57,340 nt of DNA from NCBI GenBank assembly GCA_025934025.1, contig JAICYU010000002.1, positions 1 through 57,340 of the forward strand, written 5' to 3'. The notes beneath the pieces are model-generated. The model saw nothing but the letters and a program-made list of their open reading frames with translations. It did no database searches and was not told the DNA's origin. Shown here in pieces: positions 34,754-44,722 of this stretch (position 1 is the first letter of the stretch; each line of letters opens with the position of its first letter). This DNA comes from Terriglobales bacterium (lineage in GTDB: Bacteria > Acidobacteriota > Terriglobia > Terriglobales > Acidobacteriaceae). The position numbers were made by a program, and so were the translations under genes.

Positions 34754-37303
34754 CTACCGCACCACCACATTCACCAGTTTCCCCGGTACGACGATCACCT
34801 TCACCACTTGCTTGCCCTCAACCGCTGCTTTAACTTTTTCTTCGGTCAATGCTCTTTCGCGCACGAGTGCTTCCGGCGCTTCGGCGGGAACGGCAACGTG
34901 GCTGCGAAGCTTGCCGTTGATCTGCAAGGCATAGATGATCTCCTCTTCGCGGGCAAGTTCGGGGTCGTACTCCGGCCAGGGATGGCGAAGGAGATTGTCC
35001 TTCTCTCCGAGAGTCTCCCAGAGTTCAGCAGCGAGATAAGGAGAGAACGGCGCGAGCAGGAGCACAAGTTTGCGCTGGATATCGGCGAGCACCGCCGCAG
35101 GAAATCTGCCGGCGGTAATGTCTTCTTCTGCCGCATAGAGCGCGTTCACGAATTCCATTACTGCGGCGACGGACGTATTGAAATGCCAGCGTCCTTGAAA
35201 ATCCTCGCTCACTCGCCGGATCGTCTGGTGGAGCTTGCGTTGTACCTGACGAACTGCAGCCGAGTTCCCGTCCCTGGAGGTTGAAGCGCCTGGCGCATTC
35301 ACCGCATTCCGCATCACGAACCGGTACACCCGGCTCAAGAAACGGTGCACGCCTTCCACGCCGGCGTCTTGCCAATCAAGTTCGCGGTCGGGTGACGTGG
35401 CAAAAAGCGAGTACATGCGCGTGGCGTCGGCGCCGAAACGGGCCACCATGTCGTCCGGGGAAACGACATTCCCCTTGCTCTTCGACATCTTGGAGCCGTC
35501 TTTGATCACCATGCCCTGAGTGAAAAGACGAGTTGCCGGCTCGTCATTGTGGATGAGGCCGAGATCGCGCATGAATTTGGTCCAGAAGCGCGAATAGATC
35601 AGGTGAAGAATCGCATGCTCCACCCCGCCGATGTACTGATCAATGGGGAACCAGTAGTCCACAGTAGCGGTATCGAGCGGGCGGTCATTCAACTGTGCGT
35701 TGGTGTAGCGGTAGAAATACCATGAGGAATCCACGAACGTATCCATGGTGTCGGTCTCGCGTCGCGCTGCTCCGCCGCATTGGGGACAGGTGGCGTTCAC
35801 AAACTCCGGCACGCGTCCAAGCGGTGAGCCGCCCTGCAATGTGATGTCCACATTTTCGGGAAGCAACACCGGAAGCTGGTCTTCAGGGACCGGCACAATG
35901 CCGCATTTTTCGCAATATAGCATGGGGATCGGAGTGCCCCAGTAACGCTGGCGGGAGATGCCCCAATCCTTCAAACGATAGGTGACCGTTCCCTTGCCGA
36001 ACCCGTGCCGCTCCGCATAGGCCGTCATTCTGACGACGGCTTCTTCGTTGGAAAGCTCGTTGAACTCACCGGAATTGATGAGCATGCTGTCCTTGTGCGT
36101 GTAAGGAATCATCGGTTCCTCGCGCTCTCCAGTGCGGCGCGGAAGGATCACAACGCGGACATCAATTCCGTACTTCTGCGCAAATTCGTAATCGCGCTCA
36201 TCGTGCGCAGGTACTGACATGATTGCGCCTGTTCCATAGCCCGTCAGGATGTAGTTCGCCACCCAGATCGGGACCTTTTCCTGGTTGAAAGGATTGATGG
36301 CATACCGACCGGTGAACACCCCGTGCTTCTCCATGGTTTCGAAATCATCCGCCGCACGGGCGCGCGCCTGCTCTCGAATGAGATCTTCAACCTTTGCATG
36401 AAGGGATGGATCGTTGCCGACCAAATCCGGCGCCAGCGGATGCTCCGGTGCGAGCTGAATGGAAGTTGCGCCGAAGATCGTGTCAATGCGCGTCGTAAAG
36501 ACCGTGATCTTGTCACCCGCGCGGCGGCTGGGGCCGTCAATCTTGAAATCCACCATTGCGCCTTCGCTGCGCCCGATCCAGTTGCGCTGCATGGTGCGGA
36601 CCTTCTCCGGCCAGCCCTCGAGCTGATCAAGACCGTTGAGCAACTCGTCGGCATACTTCGTCGTGCGGACAAACCACTGTTCGAGTTCGCGCTGCTCCAC
36701 CGGCGTTTCCTCGTGACGCCAGCACATGCCTCCGACCACCTGTTCGTTGGCCAGGACAGTTGCACATTCCGGGCACCAATTGACTTTGCTGCTCTTGCGA
36801 TACGCTAAACCCTTCTCGTAAAGCTTCAAAAAGAACCACTGGTTCCAGCGATAGTATTCAGGAAGGCAGGTGGTGACTTCGCGCGCCCAGTCGTAGGCGA
36901 AGCCAAGACGCTTCATTTGCTGCTTCATGTGCGCGATGTTGCGTAGCGTCCAGTCTTTGGGTGGAACGTTATTTTTGATGGCGGCATTTTCCGCGGGAAG
37001 GCCGAAGGCGTCCCATCCCATGGGATGAAGCACGTTGTAGCCGCGCATCCACATATGGCGGGCCAGAGCATCGCCAATGGCATAGTTGCGTACGTGTCCC
37101 ATATGGAGAGCGCCGGAAGGATAGGGCAGCATTTCCAGGACGTAGTATTTCTTGCGCGAGCTGTCGTGCGGCTCGGCGGCAAACAATGCCGGATCGGCCT
37201 GCCAGCGGGCGTACCACTTCTCTTCAATCCGCTGCGGATCGTAGCGGTCTTCGCGTTGTCGCTCGGAAAGCGGCGTGGTCGGGGTTTTGGTGCTCTCGGC
37301 CAT
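34754..37303 (-). CDS. leuS: Leucyl-tRNA synthetase
   Basis: MLPYPSGALHMGHVRNYAIGDALAR (HIGH), MSKSKGNVVSPDDM (KMSKS). Confidence 0.97.
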   Translation of the reverse strand: MAESTKTPTTPLSERQREDRYDPQRIEEKWYARWQADPALFAAEPHDSSRKKYYVLEMLPYPSGALHMGHVRNYAIGDALARHMWMRGYNVLHPMGWDAFGLPAENAAIKNNVPPKDWTLRNIAHMKQQMKRLGFAYDWAREVTTCLPEYYRWNQWFFLKLYEKGLAYRKSSKVNWCPECATVLANEQVVGGMCWRHEETPVEQRELEQWFVRTTKYADELLNGLDQLEGWPEKVRTMQRNWIGRSEGAMVDFKIDGPSRRAGDKITVFTTRIDTIFGATSIQLAPEHPLAPDLVGNDPSLHAKVEDLIREQARARAADDFETMEKHGVFTGRYAINPFNQEKVPIWVANYILTGYGTGAIMSVPAHDERDYEFAQKYGIDVRVVILPRRTGEREEPMIPYTHKDSMLINSGEFNELSNEEAVVRMTAYAERHGFGKGTVTYRLKDWGISRQRYWGTPIPMLYCEKCGIVPVPEDQLPVLLPENVDITLQGGSPLGRVPEFVNATCPQCGGAARRETDTMDTFVDSSWYFYRYTNAQLNDRPLDTATVDYWFPIDQYIGGVEHAILHLIYSRFWTKFMRDLGLIHNDEPATRLFTQGMVIKDGSKMSKSKGNVVSPDDMVARFGADATRMYSLFATSPDRELDWQDAGVEGVHRFLSRVYRFVMRNAVNAPGASTSRDGNSAAVRQVQRKLHQTIRRVSEDFQGRWHFNTSVAAVMEFVNALYAAEEDITAGRFPAAVLADIQRKLVLLLAPFSPYLAAELWETLGEKDNLLRHPWPEYDPELAREEEIIYALQINGKLRSHVAVPAEAPEALVRERALTEEKVKAAVEGKQVVKVIVVPGKLVNVVVR

Positions 37304-37309
37304 GTTCTA

Positions 37310-38281
37310 TTATGCCCGTTTTTTGCGGGCGGAGGTTTGTTTGACGTTTACCAGAGATTTCAGGGCTTCAATGTTGCGCAGATCGTCGCGAGCATGATCA
37401 ATTGGCGTTTCCGCGATGAAGGCCGCGTGCTCGGCGCGTTCATCGTTCAACAGGCGCCGGAATGGTTCCAGCCCAATGGTTCCCTGCCCGATGTGCTCGT
37501 GCCGGTCGCGACGAGAGCCTCGCTGGTCTTTGGCATCGTTGCAGTGCCACACCAGCACGTTCCCAAGTCCGACTGTCTGGTCAAGTTGGCGCATCGTGTC
37601 CTGCCAGCCTGCTTCGCTCACGATGTCATAGCCGCAGACGTGAGTGTGGCAGGTGTCAATGCAAGCGCCAACGGGACAGACCGGCTTCAGGTATTCGAGT
37701 AAATGCGCGACCTGCTCAAACGACCCACCCAGCGAGAACTCCGCCCCGGCGGTGTTCTCAATCAGGATGCGCAGATTTGAATTCTCCAGTTCAAGGCCCT
37801 GCGCCGCTTCGGCAATGGAGCGGGCCACCAATTCCAATCCCTCTTCACGACTGCGACCGCGAAACGACCCCGGATGCAGCACCAGATACTCAGCGCAGAG
37901 CGCCAGCGCGCGCTGCAACTCGCCACGAAAGCTTTCCACCGACTTGCAATGAAACTCCGCTGTGGCGCTGGCCAGATTCACCAAGTAACTGGTATGGATC
38001 ACCAAGGGCGCAATCCCATACTTGTCGCGAAGCCGCCGCATCTCCAAACACTGGCTCTTGCCAAGTCCGTACGGTTTCCATTGCCGCGGGCTGGAAGAGA
38101 ATATCTGGAACGTGTTCGCGCCGAGACGGTAGGCGCGCTCCGCCGCTCTCTCCACTCCACCCGCGGTCGAAGTATGAATCCCGATGCGGCGTGGGCCAGG
38201 CGCAGGCACTTCTCCCTGAGACCAGAGCAGAACGTCCTTCATGTTGAGCTTGTGCTTCCGCTCTGTTAACTCTGCCGACAT
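37310..38281 (-). CDS. nfo: Deoxyribonuclease IV / AP endonuclease family 2
   Basis: RIGIHTSTAGGVERAAERAYRLGANTFQIFSSSPRQW, LVLHPGSFRG, GACIDTCHTHVCGYD, WHCNDAKD. Confidence 0.92.
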   Translation of the reverse strand: MSAELTERKHKLNMKDVLLWSQGEVPAPGPRRIGIHTSTAGGVERAAERAYRLGANTFQIFSSSPRQWKPYGLGKSQCLEMRRLRDKYGIAPLVIHTSYLVNLASATAEFHCKSVESFRGELQRALALCAEYLVLHPGSFRGRSREEGLELVARSIAEAAQGLELENSNLRILIENTAGAEFSLGGSFEQVAHLLEYLKPVCPVGACIDTCHTHVCGYDIVSEAGWQDTMRQLDQTVGLGNVLVWHCNDAKDQRGSRRDRHEHIGQGTIGLEPFRRLLNDERAEHAAFIAETPIDHARDDLRNIEALKSLVNVKQTSARKKRA

Positions 38282-38377
38282 GCGCTAAACCACTGATTCT
38301 AACACGCTAAAACGCTGGTTTTCGTTGCTCGCCGAAGCGAATCACAGTAAACTGAGACTTCACAGAGGTCAGTCCTT

Positions 38378-39439
38378 ATGCTTGTCGTGATGAAGGCGCA
38401 CGCCACTGAGGAGCAGGTGCGCGCGGTTTGTGAACGGATTGAAAGCCTGGGCTATCGCCCTCACGCCATCCCGGGCGCCCAGCGTACGGCCATTGGAATT
38501 ACGGGAAACAAGGGAGCCATGGAAGCGGGCGCGCTGGAAGAAATGTCCGGCGTGCAGGAAGTCATCATTGTCAGCAAGCCGTACAAGCTGGTGAGCCGCG
38601 ACGTAAAGGAAGAAGACACTGTCATCAATCTTCCCGGCACGGATGCTGCAGTCGGCGGACGCGAACTGGGCATTGTGGCGGGGCCATGCGCGATTGAATG
38701 TCGCGAGCAGGCATTCGCGATCGCGGAGCGCGTGGCTAAAACCGGAGCGCGCTTCTTCCGCGGCGGCGCTTATAAGCCACGCACCTCGCCTTACGCTTTC
38801 CAGGGAATGGGCGAAGCCGGACTGAAGATCATGGCAGAGATCCGCGACCGCTTCGGCCTGCGCATCGTTACTGAGGCAATTGATAACGAGTCACTCGATC
38901 TGGTAGCCGAGTACGCCGATGTTGTCCAGATCGGAGCGCGCAACATGCAAAACTTTTCTCTGCTCAAGAAAGCGGGCAAGATTCGCAAACCGGTGCTGCT
39001 GAAGCGCGGCATGTCAGCAACACTGGAAGAATTCCTGATGGCGGCCGAGTACATCCTGAGCGAAGGAAATTACGAGGTAATTCTCTGCGAGCGCGGCGTG
39101 CGCACCTTCGCCGACCACACCCGCAACACGCTTGACCTGAGCATCGTTCCGGCAGTGCAGAAGCTAAGCCATCTGCCAATTCTGGTTGACCCCAGCCATG
39201 GCACGGGCAAACGAGATAAGGTGCTTCCGCTTTCACGAGCTGCCATTGCGGTGGGCGCAGACGGCTTGATCGTGGAAGTCCATCATGACCCCGATCGCGC
39301 GCTATCTGATGGAATGCAGTCGCTCTTCCCGGATCAGTTCGATGAGCTTATGGCGGAGATCCGGCAGATTGCGCCGGTGGTGCATCGCACCCTTCAGGAA
39401 CCGCTGCGACAGCCTGTGGTGGCGAAGGCCGGAAAGTAA
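38378..39439 (+). CDS. aroF: 3-deoxy-7-phosphoheptulonate synthase (AroF type, N-terminal ACT-like ferredoxin-fold domain)
   Basis: [78 protein letters not shown]. Confidence 0.95.
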   Translation: MLVVMKAHATEEQVRAVCERIESLGYRPHAIPGAQRTAIGITGNKGAMEAGALEEMSGVQEVIIVSKPYKLVSRDVKEEDTVINLPGTDAAVGGRELGIVAGPCAIECREQAFAIAERVAKTGARFFRGGAYKPRTSPYAFQGMGEAGLKIMAEIRDRFGLRIVTEAIDNESLDLVAEYADVVQIGARNMQNFSLLKKAGKIRKPVLLKRGMSATLEEFLMAAEYILSEGNYEVILCERGVRTFADHTRNTLDLSIVPAVQKLSHLPILVDPSHGTGKRDKVLPLSRAAIAVGADGLIVEVHHDPDRALSDGMQSLFPDQFDELMAEIRQIAPVVHRTLQEPLRQPVVAKAGK

Positions 39440-39441
39440 AC

Positions 39442-40590
39442 TTGCTCAACAAGTTCGCCACACGCTTGCTAGCGACGATTTGCCTGGCTATCCCACTCCT
39501 CTGCGGATGCCGGGACGCGCCGGAACCGGTGCCGAACTACCACGAATATGCCTACGTTACGAACGGTGCGGACAACACCGTAAGCGTGATTGATCTTCGG
39601 TCGCTGTCTGGGAAGGCACGAATTCCTGTTGGAAAGAACCCTACCGGAGTGGCCGCCAATCCACACAAGAACGAGCTTTATGTCGTCAACACTGACTCCG
39701 ATAATGTCAGCGTGATTGACGCTGAGACAAGTAAAGTCACTTCGATCATTGGGGTGCATCGCGCCCCTTACTTTATTGACGTTTCCCCGGATGGCAAGCG
39801 CGGTTATGTGGCGAACTCAGGCTCCGCCAATCTCTCCGTGATTGATCTCGATCAAAAGAAAGTCCTCAAGACCATCAATGTGGGCGGCGGCAGCTCCCTG
39901 GCTAAAGTGACGCCTGACGGCAAGCTGGTGGTGGTGACTCTGCGCGATGAAGATTCCGTCGCCGTTGTAGATGCTGAGACGCTCGCGGTTCGGAACAACG
40001 TGAAAACCTGCAGCAAACCTGTTGCTCTGGGCATTCTGCCGGACTCAAGTAAAGTTTTCGTGGCGTGCAGTCAATCGAATCAGATCGCCGTCGTAGACCT
40101 GAAGACGGACAAGCTTCTGGCGCTGCTCGACGTGGGCAAGACTCCCATTTATGTCGCCGCAAAGCCCGATGGCGGCGAAGTTTACGTCTGCAACTTTGAT
40201 GGGCAATCTCTTTCCGAGATCATCAGCGGGACGAATGAAGTCAACAATACTTTCTTGATTGGAAATCGTCCGGTGGAAGCGCTGATTTCGCGCGACAATT
40301 CCCTGCTCTATGTGAGCAACTTCGGGTCCGATTCCGTAGCCGTGTACAGCATTGATAATGGCAAGCGCACCAGTTCGGTGAACGTCGGCAGCCGGCCAGA
40401 AGGGATGGCGTTCTCGCCCAATCACCTGATGCTGCTGGTGGTGAACACCGGAAGCGGAGATCTTACGGTCCTTTCTCTAACCGATCGCAAGGGCAACTCG
40501 CGGGCCGATACGCCGGCACTGGAAACCATGGTCCCATTGGGCCGCGACCCGCGAGCGATTGCGGTGAAGGCATTTGTGAGCCAGCGATGA
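39442..40590 (+). CDS. YVTN-type beta-propeller lipoprotein-like protein
   Basis: Repeated YVTNGADNTVSVIDLRSL, YVVNTDSDNVSVIDA, YVANSGSANLSVIDL; N-terminal LLCGC lipobox-like; TTG start. Confidence 0.82.
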   Translation: MLNKFATRLLATICLAIPLLCGCRDAPEPVPNYHEYAYVTNGADNTVSVIDLRSLSGKARIPVGKNPTGVAANPHKNELYVVNTDSDNVSVIDAETSKVTSIIGVHRAPYFIDVSPDGKRGYVANSGSANLSVIDLDQKKVLKTINVGGGSSLAKVTPDGKLVVVTLRDEDSVAVVDAETLAVRNNVKTCSKPVALGILPDSSKVFVACSQSNQIAVVDLKTDKLLALLDVGKTPIYVAAKPDGGEVYVCNFDGQSLSEIISGTNEVNNTFLIGNRPVEALISRDNSLLYVSNFGSDSVAVYSIDNGKRTSSVNVGSRPEGMAFSPNHLMLLVVNTGSGDLTVLSLTDRKGNSRADTPALETMVPLGRDPRAIAVKAFVSQR

Positions 40591-40628
40591 AACCTTGGCG
40601 CTGATCAACGTTGCAAGCGCCGATCGGC

Positions 40629-41366
40629 TCAGACCAGCCCAAGCCCGCCATCAACTGTGAGTACCTGGCCGGTAATGAAGTGAGGGCCGGTGGCGAAGTA
40701 CATCACCGCGCTGACTACATCTTCAGGAGTTCCGTTCCGTCGCATCGGAGCGCGTTCTGCCAACCGCTCCAGCAGGCCTGAATCGCGCCCGCCCTCGCCC
40801 GAGTCAATCATGCCAGGAGCGATGCAGTTTACGGCGATTTCCGGCGCAAAGGCTTTCGCCATCACCCTGGTGAGCATGTGCAGGGCGGCTTTCGAACTGC
40901 AATAGTGCGCGTGAGTGACCCAGGGCTTTTCGCCGCCGAGTGAGCCAAGATTGATGATCCTGCCGTGACTCCCGCGTAGCGCAGGCGTGCAGGCTCGCGA
41001 CATGAGAAACGGCCCGCGAACGTTCACGGCAAAAATGTTGTCCCATTGCTCTTCTGAGATTTCTTCGAACTTCGTGGTCTCAAACAGGCTGGCATTGTTG
41101 ATGAGAACGTCGATTGTTCCAAACTTGTCTACAACCGTTTCCACTGTGTGGGAGACGCTGTTCTGGCTGCGGACATCGCACCTGAGAGCCTCGTACTTTA
41201 CAGAGAGCTTTGTGAGTTCAAGGCTCAAAGCATCTGCGGCCACAACAGAATTCAAGTAGGTGAATGCCACCTGAGCGCCTGCTAGCGCGGTAGCAAGCGC
41301 GATGTGGCGGCCCAGGCCGCGCGCCCCTCCAGTGATGAGGACGGTCTTACCCTTTAGTTCAGACAC
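40629..41366 (-). CDS. SDR family oxidoreductase
   Basis: TVLITGGARGLGRHIA, DVLINNASLF, YCSSKAALHML, DGGLGLV. Confidence 0.92.
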   Translation of the reverse strand: MSELKGKTVLITGGARGLGRHIALATALAGAQVAFTYLNSVVAADALSLELTKLSVKYEALRCDVRSQNSVSHTVETVVDKFGTIDVLINNASLFETTKFEEISEEQWDNIFAVNVRGPFLMSRACTPALRGSHGRIINLGSLGGEKPWVTHAHYCSSKAALHMLTRVMAKAFAPEIAVNCIAPGMIDSGEGGRDSGLLERLAERAPMRRNGTPEDVVSAVMYFATGPHFITGQVLTVDGGLGLV

Positions 41367-41409
41367 GGGAGAATTGTAAAAGATGGGGGAGGCTGGTTAT
41401 CGTCCGCAG

Positions 41410-41463
41410 GGGCTAAAGCCCAAGGTATCTTGAAGCGCTTGCGGCACGACTAAAGTCGTGCCC
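41410..41463. repeat. REP-like double palindrome with CTAAAG loops
   Basis: GGGCT-AA-AGCCC (41410-41421) and GGCACGACT-AA-AGTCGTGCC (41443-41462) in a non-coding gap. Confidence 0.65.
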
Positions 41464-41501
41464 TGACACTTACCTTCGCTGTTTGGAGTTTTCCGCAAGC
41501 T

Positions 41502-42284
41502 CTACAAGCCGAACAGCTCGCGCAGCCGCTTGGTTTGGGCGCGGCTTACGGGAATCTCAGTCTGCTTGCGGTCATCCATGCGAAGTTGATAGGAGCTCTT
41601 GAACCAGGGCACGACTTCCTTGATCCGGTTGATGTTCACTACAAACGAGCGATGGGCCCGCCAGAACATGTTCGGGTCGAGATCTTCAAGAAGTTGCTCC
41701 AAAGTACGGCAGTTCGACTGCCCTTCATGCTGCGTGGCAGAGATGCTGATGGTTCCGTCGTCTATGGAAGCAAAACAAACATCCTTCTGGTCAACAAGCA
41801 GCAGTCGTCCGGCGGAGCGGAGCAGTACTTTGGAATTTTGCGGTTTCTGCGCTTCCAGCATCCTGACCAACGTATCCAACTGATCGCTGGCAGGATTCTC
41901 CGCTGCTGCCCGCATTCGTTTACGGGCCTTCTCAATGGCCTGAAGCACGCGCTTTTTGTCAAAAGGCTTCAGCAGGTAGTCAATCGCATTCACCTCAAAT
42001 GCCTTGACTGCATATTGATCGAATGCGGTGGCGAAAACGATCTGCGGCACGGCCACCTTTTTGTCCATCAGCTTCTTGAGCACGCCAAATCCGTCAAGCC
42101 CAGGCATTTGCACATCGAGGAACACCAGATCGGGAGAGTGCTCTTTAATGAGGTTGACTGCTTCCAGACCGTTGCGGCCCTGCGCCAGAACATGCACGTC
42201 ATCCACGGATTTCAGCAGATAGCTCAACTCATCGCGCGCGAGCTGCTCGTCATCCACGATTACGGCGGAAAGAGGCACTGACAT
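41502..42284 (-). CDS. LytTR-family response regulator
   Basis: SAVIVDDEQLARDELSYLLK, PDLVFLDVQMPGLDGFGVL, C-terminal LytTR domain (FWRAHRSFVVNINRIKEVVPWFKSSYQLRMDD). Confidence 0.92.
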   Translation of the reverse strand: MSVPLSAVIVDDEQLARDELSYLLKSVDDVHVLAQGRNGLEAVNLIKEHSPDLVFLDVQMPGLDGFGVLKKLMDKKVAVPQIVFATAFDQYAVKAFEVNAIDYLLKPFDKKRVLQAIEKARKRMRAAAENPASDQLDTLVRMLEAQKPQNSKVLLRSAGRLLLVDQKDVCFASIDDGTISISATQHEGQSNCRTLEQLLEDLDPNMFWRAHRSFVVNINRIKEVVPWFKSSYQLRMDDRKQTEIPVSRAQTKRLRELFGL

Positions 42285-42460
42285 TTTCTCCGAATTCAGT
42301 ATAGAGGTTGGCTGGCGCATGCTCAATACGGATTGCACAGGAAACAGTGCAGTTGGCCGGCAAAAGAATTTTTATGTTTGGCTGTCGAATTCCCAGTCTT
42401 TGCGCGTCGTTCAGGCGAGCAGGTACTCGAGAACCTGAAATCACTTCTTAGGAGGAAACG

Positions 42461-43000
42461 ATGAGAAACATACGTTCTGGAGCAACGTGGGTACTAACGC
42501 TTGCAGCAGCGGCATTGATCGGTTTCGGAATAGCGGTGACGCCGGCTTTTGCGGCAGACCAGCAGCCGACGAATGCGAATGCAGCTTTCGCCAAGCTGAA
42601 GACACTGGTTGGCACCTGGGAGGCGGAGTCGAGCAAAGGCAAGGCCGTAAGTACCTATGAACTGGTTGCGAACGGCACGGCGTTGGTCGAGCACATCCAG
42701 GTACCCGGTGAAAGCGAAATGCTGACTGTGTACCATCTGGATGGCGACCATCTCGTGCTGACCCACTATTGCACCGCCGGTAATCAACCAGAGATGCAGG
42801 CTGAAGCCTACGATCCGGCTTCAAATCAACTCAGATTCGATTTTCTTCGTGCCGGCAACCTACTGGACAAGAATGCGGGACACATGCACAGCGCGGTATT
42901 GAAGTTCACCAGCGACAATTCGTTTACCGCGAACTGGAGCTTTCAGGAAGGCGGAAAGATTCGCTTCGTCGAGAGCCTCCCCTACACGCGAGTAAAATAG
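42461..43000 (+). CDS. Secreted protein with a lipocalin/DUF1579-like domain
   Basis: Signal peptide; LKTLVGTWEAESSKGKAVSTYELVANGTALVEHIQVPGESEMLTVYHLDGDHLVLTHYC. Confidence 0.7.
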   Translation: MRNIRSGATWVLTLAAAALIGFGIAVTPAFAADQQPTNANAAFAKLKTLVGTWEAESSKGKAVSTYELVANGTALVEHIQVPGESEMLTVYHLDGDHLVLTHYCTAGNQPEMQAEAYDPASNQLRFDFLRAGNLLDKNAGHMHSAVLKFTSDNSFTANWSFQEGGKIRFVESLPYTRVK

Positions 43001-43062
43001 CGCAAATCACTTCAGGGGGAGCTTCTGCTCTCCTTGTGCTGGGCAACGAAATACAAGGAGGA

Positions 43063-43470
43063 ATGATGAGATACATGCTGCTGATTTACAGGGGCGAAGA
43101 AGAATTAGCCAGGCTTACGGACCAGGAGAGGCACCAAACCATTAATGCCGTTCATGACCTCATGGATGAGTGGCGGTCAACAGGCGTTTTGGAAGGAGCC
43201 GAGCCGCTGACCCGCACTTCCACTGCGACAACCGTCCGGGTGCAAAACGGCAAGAGCCTGATCACGGACGGTCCATTTGCCGAAACGCGCGAGCAGCTCG
43301 CCGGGTACTACATTCTCAATTGCAAGAACCAGGAAGAAGCAGTGGCCTATGCCGCGCGGATTCCTATCTGTGGCGGAAGCAATGGATGTGTCGAGGTGAG
43401 AGAGCTTCCCGGTCTGCCAGCACGGGTGGAAGAAACTGCTGAGGCCGTTTCCGCTTCAGTCAATGGATGA
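43063..43470 (+). CDS. YCII/DGPF-domain protein
   Basis: MRYMLLIYRGEEE...LITDGPFAETREQLAGYYILNCKNQEEAVAYAARIP. Confidence 0.9.
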   Translation: MMRYMLLIYRGEEELARLTDQERHQTINAVHDLMDEWRSTGVLEGAEPLTRTSTATTVRVQNGKSLITDGPFAETREQLAGYYILNCKNQEEAVAYAARIPICGGSNGCVEVRELPGLPARVEETAEAVSASVNG

Positions 43471-44722
43471 GATCCAGAGTACGGTGGAGGCGATATTCCG
43501 GCGCGAGTCCGGCCGGATTATCGCCGCGCTCATCCGCATTGCAGGCTCCTTTGATCGGGCTGAAGAAGCTATGCAGGACGCTTTTGCCTCGGCCCTGACG
43601 GCCTGGCCGGAAAAAGGCATTCCCGAAAACCCCGGAGCATGGATCACCGCGGTCGCGCATCGCCGACTGATTGACTACGGACGCAAAGAGCGGACCCGCC
43701 GGGAGAAACAGGAGCCGCTGCTCTATGAGACTCCGACCGTGCAGCAGCCCGAGGCCGAAATGCTCTTCGAAACAGCCGAATCGGAATATCCCGACGACCG
43801 CTTGCGTTTGATCTTTACGTGCTGCCATCCGGCGCTGAATGCGGAAGCGCAGGTAGCGCTCACGCTGCGCACTCTCGGCGGATTGAATACGCCGGAGATC
43901 GCACGCGCTTTTCTTTTGCCCGAGCCGACCCTGGCGCAACGGCTGGTGCGCGCGAAACGCAAGATTCAGGACGCCAACATTCCTTACGAGGTCCCTCCAC
44001 GCGACCAGATCGCGGAGCGGCTGGCCCAAGTGCAGTCGGTGATCTATCTGATCTTCAATGAAGGATACGCCGCCACCTCCGGCGACAGCCTAATACGCAG
44101 GGAACTCTGCGGTGAGGCAATCCGTCTGGGACGAACGCTCGCCGAACTCGTGCCTGCTGAGCCGGAGAATCTGGGCCTGCTGGCGCTGATGCTGCTGCAC
44201 GATTCGCGGCGCGACGCGAGGGTTGATCACGACGGAAAGATCGTGGTGCTCGAAGAGCAAGACCGCTCTCTCTGGGATGGCGAAAAAATCCGTGAAGGCT
44301 GCGGGCTCGTCCACCGCGCGCTGCGGTTGCGACGAATAGGGCCCTATCAGTTGCAAGCAGCAATCGCCGCGGTGCATTGTGAGTCGCCCTCGGCTGCTGA
44401 AACCGACTGGCGGGAAATCGCGGCGCTCTACCGCGAGCTGTTGCACATTTCTCCTTCGCCGGTTGTGGCTCTCAACCATGCCGTTGCGATTGCAATGAGT
44501 GAAGGACTGGATCGTGGGGTGGCACAAATTGATGAACTTGGCGCTTCAGGCGAGCTTAAGGGCTACCATCTATTCCATGCCGCGCGAGCCGATCTTCTGC
44601 GCCGGATGGGACGCAACTCGGAAGCCGCACAAGCGTATGAGGAGGCCTTGCGCCTGGCAACGAACGCAGTGGAGCGGGAATACTTACGAGCAAGATTGAA
44701 CACGCTCCGAAGCGTCAGCTAG
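43463..44722 (+). CDS. ECF sigma factor of the DGPF-associated (ECF42-like) type with a C-terminal TPR-like extension
   Basis: Sigma70 r2/r4 regions, IFNEGYAATSGDSLIRRELCGEAIRLGR, overlaps the DGPF gene at ATGGATGA. Confidence 0.9.
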   Translation: MDEIQSTVEAIFRRESGRIIAALIRIAGSFDRAEEAMQDAFASALTAWPEKGIPENPGAWITAVAHRRLIDYGRKERTRREKQEPLLYETPTVQQPEAEMLFETAESEYPDDRLRLIFTCCHPALNAEAQVALTLRTLGGLNTPEIARAFLLPEPTLAQRLVRAKRKIQDANIPYEVPPRDQIAERLAQVQSVIYLIFNEGYAATSGDSLIRRELCGEAIRLGRTLAELVPAEPENLGLLALMLLHDSRRDARVDHDGKIVVLEEQDRSLWDGEKIREGCGLVHRALRLRRIGPYQLQAAIAAVHCESPSAAETDWREIAALYRELLHISPSPVVALNHAVAIAMSEGLDRGVAQIDELGASGELKGYHLFHAARADLLRRMGRNSEAAQAYEEALRLATNAVEREYLRARLNTLRSVS

